Shown: piece by piece, positions 42,395-52,165 of the stretch | Numbering within the stretch: the first letter of the stretch is position 1 | How the letters are laid out: each line of letters begins with the position of its first letter | Source of the DNA: Prorocentrum cordatum | Lineage: Eukaryota > Sar > Dinophyceae > Prorocentrales > Prorocentraceae | Direction of reading: 5' to 3' | Length of the DNA stretch: 64,000 nucleotides | NCBI GenBank assembly: GCA_963575745.1 | Contig: CAUYUJ010016072.1 | Span: 1-64,000, forward strand | The notes under the pieces: generated by a model | What the model saw: only the letters and a program-made list of their open reading frames with translations | Told to the model about the DNA's origin: nothing | Database searches by the model: none | Position numbers and translations under genes: made by a program

Positions 42395-42720
42395 GTTTGG
42401 TGGACTTGCGCACAGCAGGCAATATGCCAGCACCCCCTTCGTCGCTCTCACAAAAAAAAAACAAGTCAAAGTGGACGAGGGGTGCCTGCGCATGATCCAG
42501 ATGTTGCCGCGAAGTGCACTTTGTATTGTTTTTGCCAGGGATGGTGGCCCTGCGCGCCGCAGGCACTATGCAGACACCCCCGCCGTTCCTATCAAACAGT
42601 CCATGCAAAGGGTTGGCGGGCCCCTCGAGCATTACCCAACACTTTGCATTACTGTAGATGGTGGCCCTGCGCACAGCAGGCAATATGCTAGCATCCCCAC
42701 CGTCCCTGTCAAACTTACCC
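42395..42720 (+). repeat. Tandem repeat, about 117-143 bp, three units
   Basis: GGTGGCCCTGCGCACAGCAG then GCAATATG is anchored at about 42409, 42552 and 42669, each followed by a CACCCCC and TCAAAC phrase. The phrase TTTGTATTGTTTTTGCCAGG then GATGGTGG at about 42520 also resembles 15135-15165. Confidence 0.7.
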
Positions 42721-43080
42721 TGCTACGTACCCAACCCATCGGCACCAAGGGATGATAGACGGTGTGCCGACAATCGCGTGGCGGCAACAGGTCAACAGAC
42801 GGCGCACGGCGGATATCTACATCGTGCGACGTGTGCGTGGCCGATTCGCAGAACAGAGGTACAATACGCCAGGAAGCATTATGTTGGGAAGGAAAAGCAA
42901 CAGGAGGACATCGGGATGGAATAGCAAACACGTCGGCAGAAGCAGCGAGATGATAGAGCATGCGCAAGACAAGGTTACATAGGCTAAAACGCAACCAGGC
43001 AATGACGTGTCGCGTTTTTTTATATGCCGAAACGCTCAACACTTGCGCGTCCCCCCCCAGCAGCATACAAACGTGTCTAC
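42721..43080. other. No identifiable feature
   Basis: Mixed composition between two tandem arrays. The short frames have no motif. Confidence 0.4.
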
Positions 43081-43118
43081 GTAAAGCGTCGCATTCCGCA
43101 GCCCCACCCCAGGAATGG

Positions 43119-44015
43119 CGAGGTCCCCTGGCCCTCCGCAGCAGCCCTCGGAAGTGGCTGCAATTTCATAATTCGCAGTACCCCCCTCAGGATGGCGAGG
43201 TCCTGGTTGGATCTGCGTCGGACCCCAGTGTGTTGGCTCCTTCAGCGGCTCTCGAAAGTGGCGACGGTTTCACACTTCTCAGCCCCCCATGGGGGGGGTC
43301 CCGTTTGGAGTTTCGTGTGACCCCATTGTGTTGCCCCGCCCAGCATCTTTTGAAAGTGGCGACAATATCACATTTCGCAGCCCCAATATTATGGCGAATG
43401 GCGAGGTCCCGTTTGGATCTGCGTGGCACCCGACTGATTGCCCCCCCCCAGCAGCGTTCAAACGTAACGTCAGTTTCACACTTCGTAGCCCCAGCCCAAG
43501 GATGGCGAGGTCCCGTTTGGATCTGCGTGGGGCCCCATTGTGTTGCCCCCCCCAAGCAGCCCTCAAACGTGGCGACGGTTTCGCATTTCGCAGCCCCCCG
43601 GGGGGGTCGAGGTCCCGTTGGGATTTGCGTGGGACCCCACCGTGCTGGCTCCCCCAGCAGCCCTCGATAGTGGCGACAGTTTCACACATCGCAGCCCACC
43701 CTCAGGGATTTCGAGGTCCCGTTTGGATCCGCAAGGGGCCCCGGGTGCGGCGGGCTTCCCCGGCAACCCTCGAAACTGGCGACGGCTTCGAATTTCGCAG
43801 CTCCCCAGGGATGGCGAGGTCCTTTTTGGATTTGCGTGGGACACCACTGTGCTGCCCCCCCCTCCTTCCCCGAGCAACCTTCGAAGGTATCGACGGTCTC
43901 GCATTTCGCAGCCCCCCAGGGATGGTGAGGTGTTTTGTGGATCTGCGTCGGACACCAGTGTGTTGCCCCCCCAGCAGCCTTCAAAAGTGGCGACAGCTCT
44001 TCATTTCGCAGCCCC
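43119..44015 (+). repeat. 103-bp satellite array D
   Basis: GCGAGGTCC-type landmarks lie at 43119, 43195, about 43291, 43401, 43505, 43607, 43711, 43814 and 43925 (mostly 102-111 bp apart). Unit words: GTCCCGTTTGGATCTGCGTG, ACCCCATTGTGTTGCCCCCC, AGCAGCCCTCAAACGTGGCG and TTTCGCAGCCCCCC. It is unrelated to the 90-bp satellite but shares its terminal motif. Confidence 0.9.
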
Positions 44016-44035
44016 CAAAGGTAAACATTACGGCA

Positions 44036-44195
44036 AGGCAGGGGACAGGCCAGCCAGGCAGGGCAGCGAGGCAGGAGGCATGCAAGCAGGCAGGCGACGG
44101 CAGGCGAGAGGGGGACAGAGGGCGGAAAGAGGAGAACGGAGGATTGGAGACCCCGCTGCTCTATTCAAAACGAGAACCCAACTAAGGGAGGGTTG
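44036..44195 (+). repeat. Polypurine spacer and diverged 37-bp terminal motif, copy D
   Basis: A G/A-rich spacer (GAGAGGGGGACAGAGGGCGG) leads to CTATTCAAAACGAGAACCCA then ACTAAGGGAGGGTTG (44161-44195). This aligns with copies A-C with gaps and about 80 percent identity by eye. Confidence 0.65.
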
Positions 44196-44304
44196 GGAAC
44201 TTAAGGCAATGCAAAGTGTTCGCGCCCCCCAACCCCCCAAGAAGATTACCCAAGAAGTTGTCCCAAAGTGTATGTTGCATTGCTTGAAGTGGGTTTCCCT
44301 GAAC

Positions 44305-44399
44305 AGGGAACCGTGATGATACCCCTCCCCGAAGTGGAAGAAGGGGGATTGGAAGAGGAAGCGCCTGACCGACCTACGCTCGAAAGGGCTGGTGGGATG
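44305..44399 (+). repeat. Terminal module of composite repeat, copy 3
   Basis: AGGGAACCGTGATGATACCC, CTCCCCGAAGTGGAAGAAGG and AAAGGGCTGGTGGGATG match 15232-15324 closely. Here the module follows satellite D instead of a CTTGGG-type array. Confidence 0.8.
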
Positions 44400-45681
44400 T
44401 GTCAGTGCCGAGTGCCAGTCCCCCCGTCAGGCGTAGACCCATGCCACAAAGCGGTGGAGGAGACCGGACGAGACGAGACGCGCGTGTCCGCCGGCAGGCG
44501 GGCCCGTTAGGGGCGGCGCGGACGGGCCGGGGCCTGGTCGGATGTGCGTGAGCGCAAGGTAATCTTTATCGCAGTGGTTCCACAATGTCGGGTCTCAGGC
44601 AACATCCAACCACGTCATGGTATTATCCTTTGTGATAAGTCGGACAAGTTGTGAAATGCCGTCGCTCCACTTCTTTCGCTGCCCTCCGTGTCTGCGCATC
44701 GCTGGTCTGGCGTCGTGGACAATGGGCTCCCACGCTGCAGCAAGCGGTGGAGGAGGAAGAGGCGGAGGGGAAGCCGTCTGCAGCGCGCCAGCTCTCGACT
44801 CGCACGCGTGCACGCAACGACCAGCTTGCTTCAGATGGTGAAACATAGCCCCAGGCTACCTCGTCCACCACCCTGCCCCTTGGCAGCCTCAATGCCGGAC
44901 GAACTCTGACAGAAGCTCGGTGGCGCCCTGGTCCGTATTGTCGGCAGGCGCTCGGTCTTGTCACCGTCTGCATCGATTTGCGTGCTTGTGGTTCCACGAG
45001 CCACGCTCGAATTTCGTCGTTGAGATTGTTTTTGTCAACTTCTCCAAAACTTGCCCCAGCGATTCCCGTGATTTTTCCGATCGCCATCCTGCATCCGTGT
45101 GGCCCACGAGGCGAATAATTGCCACTTGGGACCACAGCCTCCAGCTGCGGCTGGACCTGGCTCAGCGGTGGGGTCTCGGCGTGGGCCAGCCGCCTGGTCC
45201 CGAGGTCGCGCCCGGCGGCTCGCGAGCTGGCGGCCCAGATCGTGTCGGCGGCCTTGAGCCTGGCCTTCGGCTTGCCCTCCAGCGCCGGCCACAGTCTTGA
45301 CGAGCTGCTTCGGGAGGCTTGAGACGGGGGTCAATACAGACGGGGGTCAGCCAGGGCGCCAGATCCTGCAGGATCCTGCGAAGACCCCCTCTGGCTGACC
45401 CGGGTTAGGGAGCCGCTCGTGGCCGCGAGGCGGCCGCGCGTATTGGCTGACCTGGGTCTGCGAAGACCTGCGGTGCAGTTTTTTTTTCCTGCATTGCAGT
45501 TTTTGGTTTCTTGCTGACCCGGGTCTGGATTGACCCGGGTCAGAAGATCCCCGACTGCTCCACGAGCTGCCCCTCGCGCGCCTCCAGCGTCGCACCGCTC
45601 AGGCCCTCCGGCTCCGTCGGGCCTCCGGCGCCCGCGCCACCGCTGCCGTGCGAGATTGCCACCGCCGACGCTGCTGTTGCG
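44400..45681. other. No gene; inverted-repeat words near 45335-45550
   Basis: GGGGGTCAGCCAGG, CTGGCTGACCCGGG, TTGGCTGACCTGGG and GACCCGGGTCAG recur with inverse partners near 45335-45550. This suggests an old palindromic element with a short T run (45479-45488). The rest is anonymous GC-rich sequence. Confidence 0.4.
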
Positions 45682-45713
45682 TCCCTGCCGGCTTCGAAAG
45701 GGGGCGCCAGCTG
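45682..45713. repeat. Flanking direct repeat, left (32 bp)
   Basis: TCCCTGCCGGCTTCGAAAGG then GGGCGCCAGCTG. Identical to 45883-45914. Confidence 0.9.
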
Positions 45714-45882
45714 TCACCACCCACCAAACCACCCCAACCCAACCCGAAGGTTCAGATTTACCCTCGATTTCTAGTGGGGGGGGGGTCGGGAAACCTCGAG
45801 AAAACACGCGTGGAACCCTTACCCCCCCCCAACCCGAAATTCGGGTCTTCGGGTTGGGTTGGGGTGGTCTGGCAGGTAGTCA
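45714..45882. mobile_element. TIR element with long flanking duplications, copy 3 (169 bp)
   Basis: Same ends as 7291-7455 (TCACCACC at left, GGTAGTCA at right) and nearly identical interior. It is bracketed exactly by a perfect 32-bp direct repeat unrelated to the 28-bp repeat around copy 1. The independent duplications at two sites confirm the element boundaries. Confidence 0.9.
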
Positions 45883-45914
45883 TCCCTGCCGGCTTCGAAA
45901 GGGGGCGCCAGCTG
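45883..45914. repeat. Flanking direct repeat, right (32 bp)
   Basis: Perfect copy of 45682-45713. Confidence 0.9.
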
Positions 45915-46542
45915 GACTTGCACCAGATTGATGCCGGGCTCCTCCATCAGTGTGCGAGGCCTCCAAAGTAGCGCTCGGCTGATTATGGCATGGGCAGTCG
46001 CGGCGTCCCTTTCCATGTCCAGAGACGAGCTCCGGGTTGGGAGCTGACAGCCTCGCAGGCGATGCCTTCTCGCTCCAGGTCGGGGGCCTTCCGGACGATC
46101 GCGCAAGAGCGACCCTTCGTCGGCGTGACCCTTGGAGCGCGGATTTCTGGGGGCGCGGGGGGGAGGGCCAAATCCAAGCACGCGGGGCCGCTATTCCAGC
46201 GTCGCATGCCACCATCCACGATCGGGAAGTACCGCACCAAAGGTCATTCTTCCTCAGGGTCACTCTTTTGTGCAGCTGGCACGCCGCCCTGAGCGCCTGC
46301 CCCACCACGCGGGGGCGCTACCGTCACCTGCGCCTGGACATACTTCGACATCCAGGATGCCCTGCAGCCCGGCGCTGCTGCCAGGGCCGTTGTTGCCTCC
46401 TCGGAACTGCCGCCTTCCGTGCTGGACAGCGCGGCAGCCGATGGAGTGGAGAGGGGGGCGGAGCGCACTCGCCGCCTCGGCGCGCTGGCAGCGGGCCCTC
46501 GAAGTAAGAACCCTTGGGCTCCTGGGCCTGATGCCTGGGGCG

Positions 46543-46632
46543 AGCGAGGAGGAGGAGGAGGTGGGCGGAGGAGGAGGGCGGAGGAGCGGCAGCAAGGAGG
46601 AGGAGGAGGAGGAGGAGGAGGAGGAGGAGGAC
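46543..46632. repeat. (GGA)n polypurine tract
   Basis: GGAGGAGG runs with short interruptions. A second tract lies at about 47065-47106. 45915-47300 otherwise shows no gene. Confidence 0.85.
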
Positions 46633-47310
46633 GCGACCGTTCTTCTGATCGCACTGCTTTCCACCTCTCGAACTTTCCCTCCGCCAGGCCGTCCACACGC
46701 TCCGCGCCTTGGCAACCGCTCAGCGCACACGCCTCCCCGCACGCTCCTTGGACCTCCGGTACCTCAGGTGAGGGAGGTGGGCCCCCCTCCTGGTGAGGCG
46801 AGCCGAGGTGGGTCTCAGCTCACCCCAGGCGGCTGGGACCCACGCTCGGGCCCAACCCGCACGCGCACACTGGCCGCCACAGTCAGCCACCCCCCGCTTC
46901 CCCCCAGAGGTCCGCAGGTACATTTCATCCTTCTCGCTCATCTCTCTCATCAACTCTTGGTTGGTGTCCCCCTCTCCCGCCGGCGCACAAAGGGGGTGAT
47001 CGAGGGCGCCTCTTTTCATCAGGACAGCCGTCCGCAGCCCCGTGTCCCGAGGAAGGAGCGAGGAGGAGTGGGGAGGAGGAGGAAGAGGAGGAGGAGGAGG
47101 AGGAGCATGATCATTCTGATCGGCATTCGCTGACATTCACGATGTGGCCACGCATCTGGTTCAACAGCACTCCACACGGGGTCCGCGGAGGTAAGCAGCC
47201 TCCCGCCCGGTCATACGATTCTCACAAGCATCTAACAAGTTCGGGCGATAAGACTTGTACACATGCGCTGATCTTGATCAGGCTGGTCCTAGGCCCAGGA
47301 GGGCGTATGT

Positions 47311-47349
47311 ACCGATCTTGGGCCCAGGATGGGCCTGGCTAGGATCGGT
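47311..47349. repeat. Dispersed 30-bp core in a small hairpin, copy 2
   Basis: ACCGATCTTGGGCCCAGG pairs imperfectly with GCCTGGCTAGGATCGGT. The core CTTGGGCCCAGGATGGGCCT lies at 47317-47346. Confidence 0.6.
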
Positions 47350-47604
47350 GCATGTGCAGTGTTTTCGTTCGTCCAGGAGTGCGGCAGCAGGAGGAGGAGC
47401 AGCAGCAACGGGAAGGGGGAAGGCGCCCCCCCCCCCGAGCCAGGGCCGGGTCACCGCGGAGCATTTCGAGCGGTTTTTGCAGAGCATTTCGGCGGCCGAG
47501 ATTTCCGCGCAGCGCCCGCAGGATACCCGCCCAGCTTTTCGACGTCGGCGGCAGCGACAACGACCTCCATCGAAGAAGGAGAGACGCTGTAAACATCAAG
47601 TGTC

Positions 47605-47656
47605 GGAGGTCCGCGCGGACTTCTAGGATCGACGTTGGACCCCGACTCGGGACATG
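47605..47656. mobile_element. Collapsed copy of the GGTCCGCGC family
   Basis: The left arm GAGGTCCGCGCGGACTTCTA then GGATCGACG is followed almost at once by CCGACTCGGGACATG, the inner part of a right arm. Most of the interior is missing. Confidence 0.5.
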
Positions 47657-48234
47657 CAGTGTTAGCCGATCAAGCGTCATCCTCGTGTCCTCCTTCTCAA
47701 CTTCCTCGTCCTCCTCTTGTTCCTCCCGCGTCGTATCCCTCGACCTCCTCCCTGCTCTCCGCCTCCGAGAGAGGCGGGTCGGCCAGTGCCTCAGGATAAC
47801 GCCACTCAGGACCAGTGTGTTTCGCCACGTTTCATGCGTGCTTTTCAGCAGCGTTAATCGAGTCCTGGCCATCACGGTTTCATGACATGCACGTTTCTCA
47901 GGTGTGCGAGTTGGTAGTGAGACAATTTCGCGCGGCTACCCTCTCCCCCTTCTTCCTGCTCGACCTCCCTCCCCTCGCTTTCTCAACACATCGCCGTTTT
48001 CACTCTGACCATCTTGGCCCAGGTCGCCAAATCCGGGACCCAACACCCCCGCTGTCGAGGTGGCGGCGCGCCACGGTCTGATCGGTCGGCCGCGGAGCGC
48101 ACTGGGAGGCGTACTGTGGCGTGGCCGATTCGATCGCCCTGATGAACCGGCGGGCGCCAGGCGTGGTTGTGTTGCACTGCCCGATCGGCATCGTCAAGGG
48201 CAGTAACGTTGAGGGTTGTGGCACCTCCGCGGCC

Positions 48235-48740
48235 CGTTCAGGGCCAAGCGCACGTGGCGCGCTTGGAGGAAGCGGAAGAGGAGCTGCAGGGCGACATGGT
48301 GAGTTTCTCGAGTGCCGTGCAGAAGGACCAGTTGCGTGTGTGGTATGACGACTGCGCCGCGCGGGGCGGGAAGTGCGGCACCGACGAGCAGGGTTTGGGG
48401 TCCGCGCAGGTGCTCTAGATTTGCGACGGTGCCGACGAAAATATCATCGCCGAGCTCATCTTCAAGAGCAGGTGCGAGTGCGAGAAGTGGTCGCGGATGG
48501 ACGCGTTGGGTTGGAACCTCGAGCGCGCGTTTTTTTTTGGTTCACCCCCGGCGCCGGCGACGAGTTGGAGTTGGAGTTGGGCGTGGACGAGCGGATTTTC
48601 GGTGGGTTTGGGGGGGCCCCAGTTTACCGAATGTGGGCGCGATCTTTGGGAACGACGTCAACGGGCGAGGCTCGTGGATGGGCCCATGGTTTCATTGGCC
48701 CCAACCGCGTCATCCTCGATGACGCCTACCAAATCCTACA
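48235..48740 (+). pseudogene. Protein-like remnant of unknown family
   Basis: From about 48240 the frame reads AHVARLEEAEEELQGDMVSF and SAVQKDQLRVWYDDCAARGG. After a TAG at 48416-48418 the same frame resumes with ICDGADENIIAELIFKSRCE and WSRMDALGWNLER. At the T run at 48530-48538 the sense shifts frame to FTPGAGDELELELGVDERIF then GGFGGAPVYRMW and GPNRVILDDAYQIL. Balanced composition and a coherent tone across the breaks suggest a decayed coding sequence with one stop and one frameshift. I cannot name it. Confidence 0.35.
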
Positions 48741-50385
48741 TTATTGAATTATTTGGGGAAGTGGTTGACCAAATATTGTTCCCCTGAATGGGTTCATGTA
48801 ATTAACAAGTCTCGCCGCCACCAAGAATTGCTTGTCAGTCTTCGCCGCGAAATCAGTCGGCAAGATCGCCGAAATCAAGGTTACGCAACGTTATTTCAAA
48901 CATTTGCTTTCGTTAAGCCGTCGTTATGGATCCGCAGTGCTGCTCGTCCGCAGCCTCCTTTTCGCAGTTTCTGTCCTTTTTGTTATCAACTGTTTGGGAC
49001 TTCTTTTGAATCGGCAATATCCCGCGTCCTCGTTTCGCTCCACTTCGAAATTTCCGCATGCGTTGTAAACGCCGCCGTCGTCGTCACTTCCGTTGTCGCC
49101 ATCGCCGTCGTCGCTTTATGGCGGCCCCTCGGTTCGTGGGCGCCCTCTGGTGGAGAGGGGGATGAGGGAGGGAAGAATAGGAGGAGTGGTCAAAGGACGG
49201 AGCAGGAATGAGGCCTCTGGGCTTTCAGGGGCCCTCCTCGCCGCCACAGCTGGACACAGCTCCGCAAACTTGTGCGTTTGAACCCTGGGAGGGGCCTGGT
49301 GGCCTACGATGCGCGGATTTAAGCCGATGGAGTGGGCGTGCTGGCACCAGGCGGTTCTTTTCCGCCTCCCGTCGTTCTCGTCGTCCTCCCTTCCCGCTCC
49401 ATGTCCTTCTGCCCCCTTCCTGGCACGAGGGTTCAACGCGTTGGGATTTCTATTCCCAAGATGGCAGTTGATTTTAAATGTTCGTGATTGTTGTTCGTGA
49501 GTAAGTGGATGGGCGTGCTGGGGTTTCGCCTGGTGCCTAGTTGCTTGTTTGCCGCCCGTGGGCGACCCGTGCATCGGGTGAGAGCGCCGAGGTTTCGCCT
49601 GGTGTCTGCCCGTTGGAGCCTCGCGCGCCGGGTGGGTGCGCCGCAAGTCAGCACTGTGCTTGCCCGCGGCAGCCCGTGGGCGGGCGCCTCGTGGGCTGGC
49701 GCAGGGTGATTGCAGACGCCCCGCGGGCGGCCGATTCGCGGGCGCCTGGTGGGCGGCCGCATGATTGCAGCGCGGAGCTTGCACAACACATCTTCCACAA
49801 GAGTAGCTTGTTTTGAAGAGAACTAACTCGACCACTAGTCGAATCCAATCCACGCGGTCGGTCTCCACGAATATGGGGTGCGAGCTAAGCAATCGCGGCC
49901 AGCGTGGTGAATGAAATAACCGTAACAAGTATTGCCTGGGCCAACGATTGAAACCCCGACAAATCAGAACTCCGCCACACACGGCAGCGTCGGCGCCACA
50001 GTGTTTGCACAGCATCGGTGACACGTATTTTGCACCGCATATGTTGCGCCCTGCAACATGCACTACATAACAAGCAGTACGTGTATTGCGCCACAAAGCT
50101 TGCGCCAGAGGAATTGCGCCACATAGCTTGCATAGTTTTTCACAATATAATGAATCTTGGTTTCGGGTCTACGCTGGCGCCAATTATCTTCGCCAGTGTT
50201 GTTCCGCTTGGAGGCTGGCGCCGCGCAGTGGGTCTGTCGCCGCGCAAACGGTTCAAAGACCACGCGCGTTCCTCGCGAGACCCCGCGCTCCCAGCGGTCG
50301 ATACCCCGCGCTACCCCCCCCTCGTGGGACGTCATCAACGCACTCAGGGTCCGCGCGGAAGGCGCCAAACCCCTGGGGACGCAGG
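48741..50385. other. No identifiable feature
   Basis: Long overlapping frames on both strands without recognisable motifs. GCGGGCG/GGCGCC-rich words near 49530-49770 are mildly repetitive. Confidence 0.4.
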
Positions 50386-50388
50386 ATT

Positions 50389-50615
50389 TTGCGCGGAACG
50401 CACCACGAATTTCGGTCAGGCCGCCCGAACTCCTGGAGCGCGGGGTTCTGCGCGGAACGCCCCAGGTCTTTCGATCAGCCCGGCGGAGTCCCGGATCGCG
50501 GGGTTTTGCGCGGAATGCGCCATGTGCTTTTTGGGGACTTGCCGCGTTTCGCCCGGAATGCGCCAAGTGTTGGGGAAAATTTGGTGCCTTTCTCCCGGAC
50601 CGCGCCAAGCGTTTT
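50389..50615 (+). repeat. 60-bp tandem repeat
   Basis: GCGCGGAACGC-type words at 50391, 50450 and 50510 (59-60 bp apart), then weaker units to about 50610. Confidence 0.7.
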
Positions 50616-50641
50616 TGCGTTTTTGTGACGACGGTGGCTGG

Positions 50642-50985
50642 ACTGATGACGACGACGATGACGACGACGGCGACGACGGCTTCAGCTAGATTGCCGGCGG
50701 CGAGGAGCGCTGAGGGGGAAGGGGTGTGGGTGTTGCGCGGGCGTCGGCGACGACAGACGCGTAGCACGACGAACGACGACGAACGACGAATATGTGTTGA
50801 GTCGATGTTGGCAGGGGGGGTGCTGCTGCGCGGGCGCAGGCGGTGGACGCGGGGCACGACCACGACGAACGAGTGCAGAGTAGTTACATGTTGGCAGGAG
50901 GTGGGGGGCTTTCGCGCGCGGGCGCCAGCGACGAACGCGGGGCACGACGAACGACGACGAATGAAGGCAGAGTAACATGCTGGCC
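50642..50985. repeat. GAC run followed by CGACGAACGACGA tandem repeat
   Basis: A (GAC)n patch at 50646-50675. Then about three units of 85-100 bp, each with GCGGGGCACGACGAACGACG-type words and ATGTTGGCAGG. The 458-codon minus-strand frame (50063-51439) spans these repeats and is not credible. Confidence 0.65.
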
Positions 50986-51164
50986 ACTGGGGGCGCGGGA
51001 CATCCATAGGTTCTGTTATATGTTTGGCTTTCTTCTCATGTCCCTGGACGCGGCAACATTTGCACGGCGGCGGCTCTTGGCGCGGACCCCCAAAAGCGAT
51101 TCTGCGCAGTGCGCGGGGTGTAAGCTCGGTCTGATGGGCTCTATTGCGCTGAACCCCGTGGCGC

Positions 51165-51370
51165 GGCACCCAATCGCGTTGGGCCCGAATGTGTTGGACG
51201 GGCTCGTCGGGCGGGACCCTCTCGCGCGGGGTCCTGTCGTGCGGGACCCCACCGAGAGAGATCCTGTCGCGTGGAACCCCATCATTCTCGGCCTTGCTGC
51301 ATTGGACCCTAGACTCATTGGTGTGGACACCATTGTCTGGGATCCTATCGCGCCGCCCCCAGTCACAGTC
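51165..51370 (+). repeat. Short-period repeat (about 15 and 30 bp)
   Basis: Words such as GCGGGACCCTCTCGCG, GTCGTGCGGGACCCC and ATCCTGTCGCGTGGAACCCC recur every 15 or 30 bases. Confidence 0.55.
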
Positions 51371-51909
51371 CTTGAAGGACCCGAATGCCGAGTATCGAAT
51401 TTCGTCGAAGTTCCCGGCGCCCGAGGACAATTCCATCAACGCAAGTACAATGTGGAAACAGGTGTCCTTAGTTGGGCGGGAGGCGGAAGGTTCGTTTACC
51501 TGGCGTGCCCGGAGCAGTCGCGCTATGAATCTTCATTTTGCGCAGGCACCCGTGCGACGTTTCTCACGCGCGTTGTGTGTGTGTGTGTGTGTGTTTTCTC
51601 TTCCTAATGTGGAACCCGCACGTGGTAGTTTGCTCACAATTGTGCCCAATAGCGCAAGCGCTTGCCAGAGATTCCACGAATGCGTTGTTTTCACTGCGTA
51701 ACTTCCCATCAAATGCTGCCAGAACTTGCACCTGCCGTGTTCTTGCCCGATGCGCGTGCTGAGAACGCGCTCGGATGCGACAGTTCCACGAGCCTTCTGG
51801 GCACAAGTAGGTTGTCTAGTTCGCATTTTCAATCCCATGTCTTCTCGTCCAGGGGAAGGGTTTGTCCCTCCTCTACCCCCTGGGTTTGAACGGGGGGTTG
51901 GGCGAGCGG

Positions 51910-52165
51910 TCAGAACGCCCAAGATGGCCCGCAGCATCGCCCCAGACAAATAACCCAACATGGCATCCAAGATCGCAATAGCCCGCTATGGTATTAGATG
52001 GCTTCCAACATGCCCCCCCAAAGCCCCAAAGTCGTCCCGAAACGGGTCCAAGTGGCCGCGGGGCTTCCCAAGGGCGCCCCCGAGGAACCACGATTTTTCC
52101 GAAGCCAAAACAAAACACATGATGTGTGCTTTCTCCCACGTATATATATATACACACACACGCAG
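51910..52165 (-). repeat. CTTGGG-type array (minus) ending in a (TA)n(CA)n tract
   Basis: GCCCAAGATGGCCC, CCAAAGCCCCAAAG and GCTTCCCAAGGGCGCC words are followed by GTATATATATATACACACAC at about 52140-52163. The junction with a TA/CA tract resembles those at 33885-33955 and 35645. Confidence 0.6.

Noticed and set aside
50063-51439. 458-codon minus-strand frame
   Set aside because: It spans three different short tandem repeats and a GAC run, and no domain is recognisable.
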